From contig UQCW01000008.1 of the NCBI GenBank assembly GCA_900539625.1, positions 10,080 through 74,079 on the forward strand: a stretch of 64,000 bases of DNA, in the 5' to 3' direction. The translations under genes and the position numbers were made by a program. This document shows positions 9,469-17,011 of this stretch, in pieces (position 1 is the first letter of the stretch; every line of letters starts with the position of its first letter). A model generated the notes under the pieces. It worked only from the letters and a program-made list of their open reading frames with translations, was not told the origin of the DNA and made no database searches. The stretch is from an uncultured Prevotella sp. (GTDB taxonomy: Bacteria > Bacteroidota > Bacteroidia > Bacteroidales > Bacteroidaceae).

Positions 9469-9655
9469 TTCTTTCCTTTCTGGTTATTCGTTATTCTCTC
9501 TGTGGCTGTTCTTTTGCATTTCTTTCCTGCGTTTTGTTCTCAGAAAGCAACAAATAAAGGTAGGCTCACTCTTTCTTTTGTCGGAGCGAACCTACCTCTG
9601 TCAATATGCAATCAACCCAACAACTCTCATGATGGTTCTTCTTTTGATTTCCTTA

Positions 9656-9955
9656 TCAGAAGCTCTTGCTATGGGCGTAGATATACACTCCTTGGTCGCT
9701 CTTCTTGGTATGCAGTCCCTTCCGCTGTTTAAGGAAAATGAGGGCAGCACCTGTGGAAATGGCAAATACAAGCACCACGAGCCCTACAACGAATCCCAAC
9801 AAACAGTAAGCGATGATGAAACCTACGATGGCTCCACCTGCCGTACCTGCCGCCCAATAGATATAGCGTCCTTGGAATCCCATGAATTCAAGCGGTTTTT
9901 GCAATCCCTTGAACACGGGGAAGTCCGCATAGCGTTCTTCTTTATCTGCGTCCAT
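9656..9955 (-). CDS. traF: Conjugative transposon protein TraF (DUF4133 family)
   Basis: TraF-type proteins are small inner-membrane components comparable to VirB3. This one has 99 residues. After a short soluble stretch (YADFPVFKGLQKPLEFMGFQ) come two hydrophobic spans, about 31-50 (YWAAGTAGGAIVGFIIAYC) and 52-74. The C-terminus ends in a basic tail. The start is the ATG at 9955. It is downstream of two traE genes and upstream of traG, the canonical order. Confidence 0.88.
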   Translation of the reverse strand: MDADKEERYADFPVFKGLQKPLEFMGFQGRYIYWAAGTAGGAIVGFIIAYCLLGFVVGLVVLVFAISTGAALIFLKQRKGLHTKKSDQGVYIYAHSKSF

Positions 9956-10028
9956 AACAATAGTTTCTTTACGTTATCACTCTCTTTTTGACAATCTCAC
10001 TTCTTTCTGTTGTTCGGATTATGTGTCA

Positions 10029-10403
10029 TTATCCGATACCGAAGAACAGAGGCAATGCCTGTGCTGCTGCAATCAGGAAGATGCACGCACCAACCACCAT
10101 CATAATCTTCTTTTTCACGTCCTGCTCCTCGTTGTTCATGCTGATGTACACCGAGATAGCACCCACTACAGCTACTACACCTGCAATGGCATAGCACAAT
10201 TTCACCACGATGGGCACATATTTGGCGATTTCCTCCGTTACCTGCGTCAACGCTGTCGTGCCGGCTGTGTAGTCACCTGCCGAGTTCTGCGCCATTGCTG
10301 CACCACAACCCACCAAGAGCATAAGTGCCATTGCCTTTAAACGTCCAGAAGACATCACATTCTTTGCCTTCTTCTTCAAATAATTCTTTGTCTTGTTAAA
10401 CAT
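10029..10403 (-). CDS. traE: Conjugative transposon protein TraE (DUF4134 family), copy 1
   Basis: TraE proteins are small hydrophobic, VirB2/pilin-like components of the Bacteroides transfer apparatus. This 124-residue copy has a basic N-terminus and a signal-like segment (AMALMLLVGCGAAMAQ, about 25-40). Two membrane spans follow (KLCYAIAGVVAVVGAISVYI and KIMMVVGACIFLIAAAQAL), joined by a charged loop. A paralogue sits immediately upstream at 10,517. The stop is about 70 bases before traF. Confidence 0.88.
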   Translation of the reverse strand: MFNKTKNYLKKKAKNVMSSGRLKAMALMLLVGCGAAMAQNSAGDYTAGTTALTQVTEEIAKYVPIVVKLCYAIAGVVAVVGAISVYISMNNEEQDVKKKIMMVVGACIFLIAAAQALPLFFGIG

Positions 10404-10516
10404 TCTGTTTCCTTTTGTTTGTTAATCGTTACTTTTTATATACTCGTCTGCAGTTGAGTCTGTTGTTATCCTAAAATCTATTTACCTGTCTGATACCGTT
10501 ATCCTAAATTTAATAC

Positions 10517-10852
10517 CTACCATATCTGATACCCGAAGAATGCAGGAAACACGATAGAAGCTCCAATGATGAACAGACATGCGCCTACTAACATCATAAT
10601 GGATTTCGTCACTCCGTCTTCTCCTGCGTTTATCTTGATATATATCTGCAATGCTGATATGACTGCTACTATGGCTGCTATGGCATAGAGCAGATAGAGC
10701 ACATACAGCATCATTGTCACCACGTAGTCGTGCATGCTTGCCAGTGCGTCCGCTCCCCAACTATAGTTCACACCGCCACACTTGGCACTTGCCCGAATGG
10801 GGATGCCCAACACCAATGCGGACAAAGCCCAATGAAACCGTTTCATTTTCAT
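10517..10852 (-). CDS. Second TraE-like protein (DUF4134 family), copy 2
   Basis: This 111-residue paralogue of the next gene has the same layout: signal-like N-terminus (WALSALVLGIPIRASA), a short mature N-terminus with two cysteine-flanked residues, then two membrane spans (LYAIAAIVAVISALQIYIKI and MMLVGACLFIIGASIVF). The loop INAGEDGVTKSIMM corresponds to NNEEQDVKKKIMM of copy 1. Its ATG overlaps the stop of the upstream gene by four bases, so the two are probably coupled. Tandem pilin-like genes may give alternative or mixed pilus subunits (inference). Confidence 0.85.
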   Translation of the reverse strand: MKMKRFHWALSALVLGIPIRASAKCGGVNYSWGADALASMHDYVVTMMLYVLYLLYAIAAIVAVISALQIYIKINAGEDGVTKSIMMLVGACLFIIGASIVFPAFFGYQIW

Positions 10853-11385
10853 AGTTCATTCTTCACCATTTGCCATTTTAGCTTCGGATCTAGCATAATC
10901 ATTGCCGTATATAGTTCTTTGTCGGTCAGTGGGTTGGACATATACGTTTCCGTTTCTTCCAACTGTTCCTCCATCTTTGCTTTCAATTTCTCAAAAGCAC
11001 TTTCTTTGTCTGTATCACCAGATTCTCCAGATGAAGCATTGGCTTCATTGCCGACATAGCCTCCATTCACTCTGTAGAATTCTTCCTGTCCTGCTTCGGC
11101 AATGTTATCATTGTAGCCATTCGGCTTATTCGCAGCTTCTCCCACATCATAGTCTGCCACCGCATTCACCTGTGTGTCATAACTGTTTCCACCAATACGG
11201 AATCCTCCGTTGTTTTCTTCTACGGCGATGCTTTCCTCTGCATCAGCCATATTGCTAACGTCAAATACTTCCTCCGTTGTCTTGGCATCATCCTTATTGC
11301 CATAGAGGTCTTTGGTGACTATAACAGCGTAGTAGATGATATATACCGCTGTCAATACAAGTACGAATATCAAGTATGAACTCAT
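10849..11385 (-). CDS. Conjugative transposon TraD-like protein (DUF4122-like)
   Basis: The 178-residue protein has one N-terminal membrane span (IFVLVLTAVYIIYYAVIV, about 6-23). A long acidic, low-complexity region follows, and the conserved C-terminus contains NPLTDKELYTAMIMLDPKLKWQMVKNEL (quoted in pieces: NPLTDKELYTAMIML and DPKLKWQMVKNEL). This pattern and its place directly before traE match the TraD/DUF4122 proteins of Bacteroides elements; the DUF number is from memory. It overlaps copy 2 of traE by four bases. Function in transfer is not established. Confidence 0.7.
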   Translation of the reverse strand: MSSYLIFVLVLTAVYIIYYAVIVTKDLYGNKDDAKTTEEVFDVSNMADAEESIAVEENNGGFRIGGNSYDTQVNAVADYDVGEAANKPNGYNDNIAEAGQEEFYRVNGGYVGNEANASSGESGDTDKESAFEKLKAKMEEQLEETETYMSNPLTDKELYTAMIMLDPKLKWQMVKNEL

Positions 11386-11390
11386 TTCTT

Positions 11391-11573
11391 TTAAGTTTGA
11401 TTATACATTGTTGTTCCTGTTGTCTCTTGCCGTTTTCTTTGACTATCCAACAAGCAATTCTCACATATGATATAATCGGCTTGAAGGGTTAGGAAAGGCT
11501 GCACATGCCCACAGATAAAATATCTCTTTTGTCCATGCCGTTTGGTTGTGCGCCCTTCCGAAAACGGTTGCAA
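11391..11573 (-). CDS. Small Cys/His protein upstream of the traD-like gene
   Basis: A 60-residue frame ends five bases before the traD-like start. It contains HGQKRYFICGHVQPFL and DYIICENCLLDSQRKRQ, that is His, Cys-x-x-His and Cys-x-x-Cys spacing suggestive of a small zinc ribbon. The cysteine pattern and close spacing support coding, but the start is uncertain and no family is recognised. Confidence 0.4.
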   Translation of the reverse strand: MQPFSEGRTTKRHGQKRYFICGHVQPFLTLQADYIICENCLLDSQRKRQETTGTTMYNQT

Positions 11574-11938
11574 AGAAACTCCGAAAGATTGGGATAAAAG
11601 AAAAACAGCCCCATCGAGGACTGTTTCTTAACATCAATTGTAGATAAAAACAAAATCAAACTTGATTTTCATACTTGAAAACGTATGGCAGTGTGACAAT
11701 GCCTTATTTGTATAATGACATTGTCCATGTCGGTTATAGATGTCTTATAATGTGCTTTTCAATAAGAAAAAGGATAGACGATACGGATATAAACAAAAAG
11801 ACGGATCCCATCGAATAGTGATGAAACCCGTTTGTTTTTTTATAGTGCATATCGAAGCGAAAGGTGCATTCGTACACACTTCTTTCATGGTGCAAAGGTT
11901 CTCATTTTAGAAACGAATAATCCTTGCACCAACCTTTC
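11574..11938. other. Intergenic region between the defence pair and the tra operon
   Basis: No convincing gene. It contains small inverted repeats (AATCAAACTTGATT at about 11,657 and GACAATG/CATTGTC at about 11,695-11,731). It must hold the end of the RloB transcript and the start of the tra operon. No good TAnnTTTG box was found on the minus strand. Confidence 0.5.
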
Positions 11939-12559
11939 TTATATAAACCTATTCAACTCTTCAACAAGTTTGAATACCGTTGTTGAAGATACAGCCTGCG
12001 ATGGCGGTGTACTGCCGAACTCTTCCAATATCTTTCTTGCTCTTGATATGGCTTCTGGCTGATATGGCAACAACATTCCATAGATTTTTGTTGTGAAGTT
12101 GTCCTTCTTGCTATACTTTACTTTCATCTGCTGGCTAAGCATTTGCTCGTAATCATTTCGATGGATGTAGCCACGATACATATTGAAATGCAGCAAAAAC
12201 CAATACTCAAATGCTTGATTGCTATATGCTACTTGAAATCCATTGGACTCTGCCAAGCGTATAGCTTCATTGAAGTCGTGGTTTGAGAAATCGTCCTTGT
12301 CAAACACGACCCAATATTGATCGAAATTATGCCCTTTTCGCCGTTCCTCGTTTCTGACAATTACGGCTTCTTGAACCAGTTTGATGGTATTCAGTCCTTT
12401 TCCCAATGCCTTTACTGAAGCTGATGTCAGACGAAAAGCGTTGAAATAATCTGGTTCTGTATTCACGCCTTCGCAGATGATCAAGAACGATTGCTTGATG
12501 TCTCTGTAATTGGAATGACGTTTCAGACTCCGTTCCTGTCTCGGATTATATCTTGCCAT
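11939..12559 (-). CDS. RloB/AbiLii-like protein of an abortive-infection pair
   Basis: RloB-family proteins form a defence pair with an AAA ATPase (AbiL/RloAB). The protein shows a TOPRIM-like fold: FLIICEGVNTEPDYFNAF near residue 28 (with the conserved Glu) and YWVVFDKDDF near residue 85 (the Asp-x-Asp motif). The conserved C-terminal part has AFEYWFLLHF near residue 120 and SRARKILEEFGS near 180. The start chosen is the ATG at 12,559, preceded by AGGAGG seven bases upstream; a TTG at 12,565 overlaps the ATPase stop. It directly follows the ATPase, so they form one operon. Anti-phage activity is inferred from the family. Confidence 0.85.
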   Translation of the reverse strand: MARYNPRQERSLKRHSNYRDIKQSFLIICEGVNTEPDYFNAFRLTSASVKALGKGLNTIKLVQEAVIVRNEERRKGHNFDQYWVVFDKDDFSNHDFNEAIRLAESNGFQVAYSNQAFEYWFLLHFNMYRGYIHRNDYEQMLSQQMKVKYSKKDNFTTKIYGMLLPYQPEAISRARKILEEFGSTPPSQAVSSTTVFKLVEELNRFI

Positions 12560-12561
12560 TG

Positions 12562-13782
12562 TCAATCCTCCTCATTTACAAACAACTTTGAAAAATCACC
12601 TATAATGGGCGTTCCTCCATACTTGCCTTCAAGATATTCTTTCTCAAAAGAAGCATTGTTTCTTACTTTGTAGTCTGCAAGAGAATACAGTTTGGTAGCA
12701 CCGTATGTGTCTTTTTGTGTAAACCACACTTGGTCTCTCCGCAATATTCTGGCACTCAGGATATTTGTGTCGTGGATGGTGAATATCAGCTGGGCATGAT
12801 GCGGATTGGTTGCCTTTGAATTGAACAACTCAATGATTTTACTTGTCAACTTGGGATGCATCTTGCTGTCTATCTCGTCTATTACCAGGCGTTTGCCACT
12901 GTCCAAGGCATCTATGATGGGATAGGCTAACTGAAAATACTTTACCGTTCCCTCTGACTCGTTGCTTTCAAACGGAAACGAAACGGTCTGCGTCTCTCTT
13001 CCATCGTCATCATATTGCACATGACTACTGACTACTTCGTCATTCACCTTATATATCTCCTCTATACCCAAATCGGCAAATCGCGAGAAATCGACTATGC
13101 GCTTCCGTATCTTGGGGTCATCCAACTTGACAGCTGCTCGTTTCCACATCACTTCATCATCATGACTGGTGATGATTGACGTGTCGTTCAGCCAGTTCAC
13201 GATGCTGACAGCAGTCTCATCATTGAATTGTGCCGCAACAGAAACAAGCAGTGCATTGTCACGCACCATCTTATTGGCGATAAGGTTTTTCGCTATTGCA
13301 CACGAAGGATGAACATTGTATGTATCTTCCTCACGATACAATAACTCTACCTCTTTTGCACGCTTCTTGTTGTTTCTACGATACAGCCACTCCTTATGCA
13401 CCTTGTTGCTGTCAACCTCAAAGCCATATCGGAAGATATACGCCGTATTGCAAAACACTATTTCAAACACTGACGGCTCTTTGGCAGTCGCTGCATTGAG
13501 CATAAAACTCTCTACATTCAAGGTCTCGCCAGCTTGTAGCTCCTTCATGGAGTTTATAACAAGCCATTTGAATGTTGAGAAAGCTTTTGCAAAATTGGAT
13601 TTACCTGACGCATTGGCACCATAAATGGCGGCCCCATGAAGTACTGCGGGGATAGCGTCACCCATTTCCGTCATTGAGTCTGTTTCTGGTATCGCTGTCT
13701 CCTTCAAATTAGTGGTCACCAAAGAGAGGGTAGACAGTTCCTTAAATGACAAATAGTTGCCTACTGAAAACTGTACAATCAT
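12562..13782 (-). CDS. AAA ATPase of the RloA/AbiLi type
   Basis: This is an SMC/OLD-like ATPase that pairs with the downstream RloB protein. Starting at 13,782 it has 406 residues. The P-loop is IYGANASGKS (about 53-62). The Walker B is RLVIDEIDSKMHP and the H-motif QLIFTIHDTNIL, in the last third. The longer frame from 13,872 is rejected: a good Bacteroidetes promoter lies at 13,814-13,844, inside it, and AAAGG stands eight bases before the 13,782 ATG. The pair is transcribed from its own promoter, independent of the tra operon. Known AbiL-type pairs act against phage; the trigger is unknown. Confidence 0.88.
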   Translation of the reverse strand: MIVQFSVGNYLSFKELSTLSLVTTNLKETAIPETDSMTEMGDAIPAVLHGAAIYGANASGKSNFAKAFSTFKWLVINSMKELQAGETLNVESFMLNAATAKEPSVFEIVFCNTAYIFRYGFEVDSNKVHKEWLYRRNNKKRAKEVELLYREEDTYNVHPSCAIAKNLIANKMVRDNALLVSVAAQFNDETAVSIVNWLNDTSIITSHDDEVMWKRAAVKLDDPKIRKRIVDFSRFADLGIEEIYKVNDEVVSSHVQYDDDGRETQTVSFPFESNESEGTVKYFQLAYPIIDALDSGKRLVIDEIDSKMHPKLTSKIIELFNSKATNPHHAQLIFTIHDTNILSARILRRDQVWFTQKDTYGATKLYSLADYKVRNNASFEKEYLEGKYGGTPIIGDFSKLFVNEED

Positions 13783-13813
13783 AAAGATAACCTTTGAATA
13801 TGTAATATTTTTG

Positions 13814-13844
13814 CAAATATACTGGTTTTCTTTTGAAAATGCAA
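13814..13844 (-). promoter_or_regulatory. Bacteroidetes-type promoter of the RloAB-like pair
   Basis: On the minus strand TTGC, 19 bases, TATATTTG. This fits the Bacteroidetes consensus TTTG-N19-TAnnTTTG. Transcription should begin just before the ATG at 13,782. Confidence 0.7.
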
Positions 13845-13965
13845 GAGTTTGTCGCTTTATTACTTTATTCATAATGACTTTTTATCTGTAAACAATGTTC
13901 AATGAGGGCTCAATGTTCAATCCCATTGAACAAAGACCCTTCATTGAACAAACTTCCAAACATTC

Positions 13966-14859
13966 CTACCGCTTTTTCCCTCGCAGTAAGTCATTCAGAT
14001 CCTTATACTCACGATACCTTGCCGACTCATCCTTTACCTTTTCCCCGAACAGTCCGACAAATGTCTCCACAGTCTTTTGCCCGGCAATGTCGTTGTCGAG
14101 ATAACAGTGGATTTCTTTGTATGGTTCCAGATAATCCATGGACTTTCTCAGGTTGGCAACAGAGTTCATCACTAATACATCAACCATACCATCCACACAT
14201 ATTTCCGTATTGCCTTTCTTGCGCAATGTCATATACGACAGAAAATCCATAAAGCCTTCAAAAACACATACATGTTCCTGAGTCATTCCGTTGGTATGAT
14301 AAAAGACAGAAACATCCTTGTTCTTGATGCATCCCTTGTAATAGGGATTGCGTACCTCAAAACCACCAGACTTGTTTGGAAAGGCGATAGCAAAATATTT
14401 CTTATTTCTCAACGTATAGTGAATCTCCTTGCAGAAAGTTGTGGCGATTCCAATATCAATACCTCTTGATTGGAGATAGGATGTTAGGGCATAGTTCCTT
14501 AGTGGCATCACTCGCAAATTAATCATATCATCTTCTACTTCTACGCTTGTATACGATGGACGCACCTCTGTCTTTTTCTCTTTTACCAGACCATTGCTAT
14601 CACGTTCTATCATAGTCAGAACGGTATGTATGTCATTGGTGTTATACATACGTTTGCCCAGCTCTATCAAATCACCGCCTTCAGCAATTCCAAAGTCATA
14701 CCATTCATGGAGATTGTTATTCACTACAAACGAGGGTGTTTTCTCTTCACGCAATGGTGAGCGGTACCAATATTGCCCTCTTCGGATTTTGGCATGGGTA
14801 TATCCCATATTTTCAAGATAATCCACTATACTTATTTTCTTAGCTTCTGAAATATCCAT
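13966..14859 (-). CDS. CHC2/TOPRIM DNA primase of the element (TraP-like)
   Basis: It is a 297-residue DNA primase-like protein. The N-terminal CHC2-like domain (about 1-75) reads GQYWYRSPLREEKTPSFVV and WYDFGIAEGGDLIELGKRM. It keeps the KTPSF and GGD core but lacks the usual zinc-binding Cys and His residues. The C-terminal TOPRIM domain has CVFEGFMDFLSYM (about 195-207) and IHCYLDNDIAGQKTVETF (about 250-267), giving the Glu and Asp-x-Asp metal sites. It likely primes the complementary strand after transfer or during replication. It follows three 61-bp repeats and the helicase gene. Confidence 0.88.
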   Translation of the reverse strand: MDISEAKKISIVDYLENMGYTHAKIRRGQYWYRSPLREEKTPSFVVNNNLHEWYDFGIAEGGDLIELGKRMYNTNDIHTVLTMIERDSNGLVKEKKTEVRPSYTSVEVEDDMINLRVMPLRNYALTSYLQSRGIDIGIATTFCKEIHYTLRNKKYFAIAFPNKSGGFEVRNPYYKGCIKNKDVSVFYHTNGMTQEHVCVFEGFMDFLSYMTLRKKGNTEICVDGMVDVLVMNSVANLRKSMDYLEPYKEIHCYLDNDIAGQKTVETFVGLFGEKVKDESARYREYKDLNDLLRGKKR

Positions 14860-14901
14860 TACTTTTTTCTGTTGTTTATTCCATATTTACTACTTGTCAA
14901 T

Positions 14902-14962
14902 CACTTTATTTGCTTCACTTACTATAGGCATGCCCATAAAGTAAACGAAATTCCGAAGTGTT
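14902..14962 (-). repeat. 61-bp iteron-like repeat, copy R3
   Basis: On the minus strand it begins AACACTTCGGAAT and ends GCAAATAAAGTG. It shares a core GTTTACTTTA...GCCTATAG with copies at 15,014 and 15,125. Each copy is bounded by inverted AACACTT / AAGTG ends. Spacing is 111-112 bp. Confidence 0.85.
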
Positions 14963-15085
14963 TTCAGATAGATTGATCTGTAACACCAGTCTATGGACTT
15001 CATATTCCAATTTCACTTTATTTGCTTTATCCTCTATAGGCACCCCGATAAAGTAAACCATATTCCGAAGTGTTTTTAAGCCCAT
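14915..15085 (-). CDS. Possible 56-residue ORF spanning repeats R2 and R3
   Basis: An ATG at 15,085 opens a frame reading MGLKTLRNMVYFIGVPIEDK at its start and ending SEFRLLYGHAYSK. It crosses two 61-bp repeats. In every repeat one frame gives a VYFxGxPI-like peptide and another LLY(G/R)xAY followed by a stop. The frame may only be a by-product of the repeats. No ribosome-binding site of note was seen. Confidence 0.25.
   Translation of the reverse strand: MGLKTLRNMVYFIGVPIEDKANKVKLEYEVHRLVLQINLSENTSEFRLLYGHAYSK
15014..15074 (-). repeat. 61-bp iteron-like repeat, copy R2
   Basis: Central copy of three. It differs from R3 mainly in the centre and in the GAGGAT/TAAGTG segment. Adjacent DNA between copies is not repeated. 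Confidence 0.85.
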
Positions 15086-15124
15086 TGCGTCTTGTCACAT
15101 ATGGTCTTTTGGGGACTTCAAAAA

Positions 15125-15185
15125 CACTTCATTTACTTCATTCTCTATAGGCACGCCCGTAAAGTAAAGCGTTTGCTAAAGTGTT
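15125..15185 (-). repeat. 61-bp iteron-like repeat, copy R1
   Basis: The copy nearest the helicase gene; it begins immediately behind the helicase stop codon. It is the most diverged copy at its AACACTT end. Confidence 0.85.
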
Positions 15186-16268
15186 TTATTCGTCCTCCTC
15201 AAACAGTTGCACATTTGTCGGAACTTCTCCATAATAGAACATCTTGTCGTATCGCTTCACCAACTTCAAGTCGTTCATTAAGTACTGCAACACTTTCACC
15301 ATCACGCTTCGACCTCGCTTGAACCCTATAGCCTCGTATGCAGGTATCATTGCCTGAATGGTTTTCTCAAAGCCCTTGATGGGCTTACCTGCAAAGGCAG
15401 ATGTCAAAGCATCTTCATGTTGTTCTATGGTTAGGTCGGTATATTTAAGCGGTGCGCTTTTGCTATGTTCGTCCTCAGAACTATCATAATCGGTTGCCAG
15501 TTCTGGCAATCCCTGTTCGTTTACAGTGAATGCAAACGGTTTGAACTCTTTCTCTCTGATGTGCAGTGCCTTTACCTCACTGATATTTGGGTTATTGGTA
15601 TTCTTGCTGATAACAAGCACTGTTTCTGCTTTGTTGTTCATTTCGGTTCCGATATGCCCACGCACATTATTGTCCCCCTTGTTTAAATGGAGAACGCAAT
15701 GAATATGGATGTTGTATTTGGATGACCATTCCATCATCTTGTTGATTACTTCTACCGATTCAGCAGCATTGTTGATGTCAAGGAGCAGGTCTCTAATTCC
15801 ATCAATGATCACTAGTCCATATCCTTCGTTATGGCTCAGTGCATAGTCAATAACCTCAATCCTTACGGCAGGTGTGTACTCTCTCAGACAGATGAAGTCA
15901 AGGTTCTCGTTGTCCGTAGCTGTTGAGAGTCCTGCCAATTTCAGAATACGTTCCAATACATTGTGGCAATGGTAGCGGCTCTGCTCCGTATCGACATAGA
16001 GGATGCGGCGTTTGCCCTCTGGCAGACTTGCATGGTAGTTCAACACTTGACCGTTCGCCAATGATGCTGCAACCAATGCTGAGACGTTAAAAGTCTTCTT
16101 CGCTTTCGCCTTACCTGTCGAAGCACTGAAATTACCCAAAGTCGCTATTGTTGAGTTATCTATCCATATTATCTGCGGCGGCGTACTATAGGTATCGGTC
16201 GCCTTTATCAGTGCGTCCTTCAAAATCTGTGACAGACGCACATTCTGTAGCTCTTCGTTGATTATCAT
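15186..16268 (-). CDS. RepA-like AAA helicase/ATPase
   Basis: It is a RecA-fold, hexameric RepA-type ATPase as found in Bacteroides mobile elements. Starting at the ATG at 16,268 it has 360 residues. The first 67 codons of the longer frame overlap the upstream HTH gene in another frame and are rejected. The P-loop-like element is FSASTGKAKAKKTF (about 45-58). ILYVDTEQSRYHCHNVLERI (about 88-107) and LVIIDGIRDLLLDI (about 150-163) form the Walker B region. IHCVLHLNKGDNNVRGHIG follows. The C-terminal winged-helix part (VPTNVQLFEEDE end) likely binds DNA. Together with the primase it suggests element replication. Confidence 0.85.
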   Translation of the reverse strand: MIINEELQNVRLSQILKDALIKATDTYSTPPQIIWIDNSTIATLGNFSASTGKAKAKKTFNVSALVAASLANGQVLNYHASLPEGKRRILYVDTEQSRYHCHNVLERILKLAGLSTATDNENLDFICLREYTPAVRIEVIDYALSHNEGYGLVIIDGIRDLLLDINNAAESVEVINKMMEWSSKYNIHIHCVLHLNKGDNNVRGHIGTEMNNKAETVLVISKNTNNPNISEVKALHIREKEFKPFAFTVNEQGLPELATDYDSSEDEHSKSAPLKYTDLTIEQHEDALTSAFAGKPIKGFEKTIQAMIPAYEAIGFKRGRSVMVKVLQYLMNDLKLVKRYDKMFYYGEVPTNVQLFEEDE

Positions 16269-16281
16269 GTAGCTGTTCTCT

Positions 16282-16728
16282 TTACTGCTTGTTTCGTTTG
16301 GAGTAGCGTACCCTCGCAAAATAAGGCACACGCTTGTTCTTCTTCTGTTCTTCTTCTGATGCTGCATTGACTTCTTCACGTCCCATGCCACAGCCTTCAT
16401 CACCAATGATATTTCCCAATGTAGGCACGTTGTTCTGTTTGAGCCAGGCATCCAGTTCCGTCTTGTCAAAGTACAGCATCTTGCCTCGTGGCTTGTAGTG
16501 CGGTATTTCCTTACTTGATGTCAGTTTATACAGCAGACTTTCCGAAATGCCGAGATAAACACACGCCTCCATAAAGGTCAATACGTTCTTGGTTGTGTAG
16601 ATATTCTCCTCTAATAGAGTCAGACGTTCCAATAGTCCCTCTATAGGCTCCAACTTTTGGAGCAATGTTTCTATGGCGGTCACTCTGTCATTGAGTCGTT
16701 CCATAAAAGTTGTTCGGTTGTTCAACAT
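16282..16728 (-). CDS. Helix-turn-helix excisionase-family protein
   Basis: A 148-residue DNA-binding protein. A coiled N-terminus (about 1-40) is followed by a MerR/excisionase-type HTH_17 domain at about 45-95: VLTFMEACVYLGISESLLYK and GKMLYFDKTELDAWL. The C-terminal tail is charged and disordered. It heads an operon with the helicase (13-base gap). Proteins of this type act as excision or transfer regulators in CTnDOT-like elements. A promoter lies at about 16,799-16,829. Confidence 0.85.
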   Translation of the reverse strand: MLNNRTTFMERLNDRVTAIETLLQKLEPIEGLLERLTLLEENIYTTKNVLTFMEACVYLGISESLLYKLTSSKEIPHYKPRGKMLYFDKTELDAWLKQNNVPTLGNIIGDEGCGMGREEVNAASEEEQKKNKRVPYFARVRYSKRNKQ

Positions 16729-16798
16729 CGTTGTGCTCTTATTTTGTTTGTTCGTAAATGTGGAAGCGTCCTTCCGTTAGCTGCATGCTTTCGGGGTG

Positions 16799-16829
16799 CA
16801 AAGGTATAGTGGCTAAGAGGACGATGAAA
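16799..16829 (-). promoter_or_regulatory. Promoter for the HTH-helicase operon
   Basis: Minus strand TTTC, 19 bases, TACCTTTG. The downstream box matches TAnnTTTG exactly and the upstream box differs by one base from TTTG. Confidence 0.55.
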
Positions 16830-16833
16830 GAAA

Positions 16834-16878
16834 AAGACCATGACAAGTGCCAATTGTAATTGTACCTGTCATGGTCTT
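16834..16878 (-). terminator. Hairpin with a perfect 12-bp stem
   Basis: AAGACCATGACA and TGTCATGGTCTT are separated by 21 bases and flanked by A- and T-rich tracts. It lies between the unrecognised 17.0-kb gene and the HTH gene, and probably ends the former's transcript. Confidence 0.65.
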
Positions 16879-17011
16879 CCTTTCACTTGCTATACGTTAT
16901 TGCCGTTTTTCATCTGTTTGGCTATGATCGTTCTCATAAATATGACACGTATACCCAACTACGGACACCCTTTACTTTGTCACAGAAAGTCCCATACATA
17001 CTTACACCTTA

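Noticed and set aside
13783..13872. N-terminal extension of the RloA-like ATPase
   Set aside because: A consensus promoter lies inside it and a good ribosome-binding site precedes the ATG at 13,782.
14900..15190. CRISPR array
   Set aside because: Only three 61-bp units with 50-base spacers and no cas genes; unit length and divergence do not fit CRISPR.
16269..16469. 67-codon extension of the helicase frame
   Set aside because: It overlaps the HTH gene in another frame and has no homology-like sequence; the ATG at 16,268 fits better.
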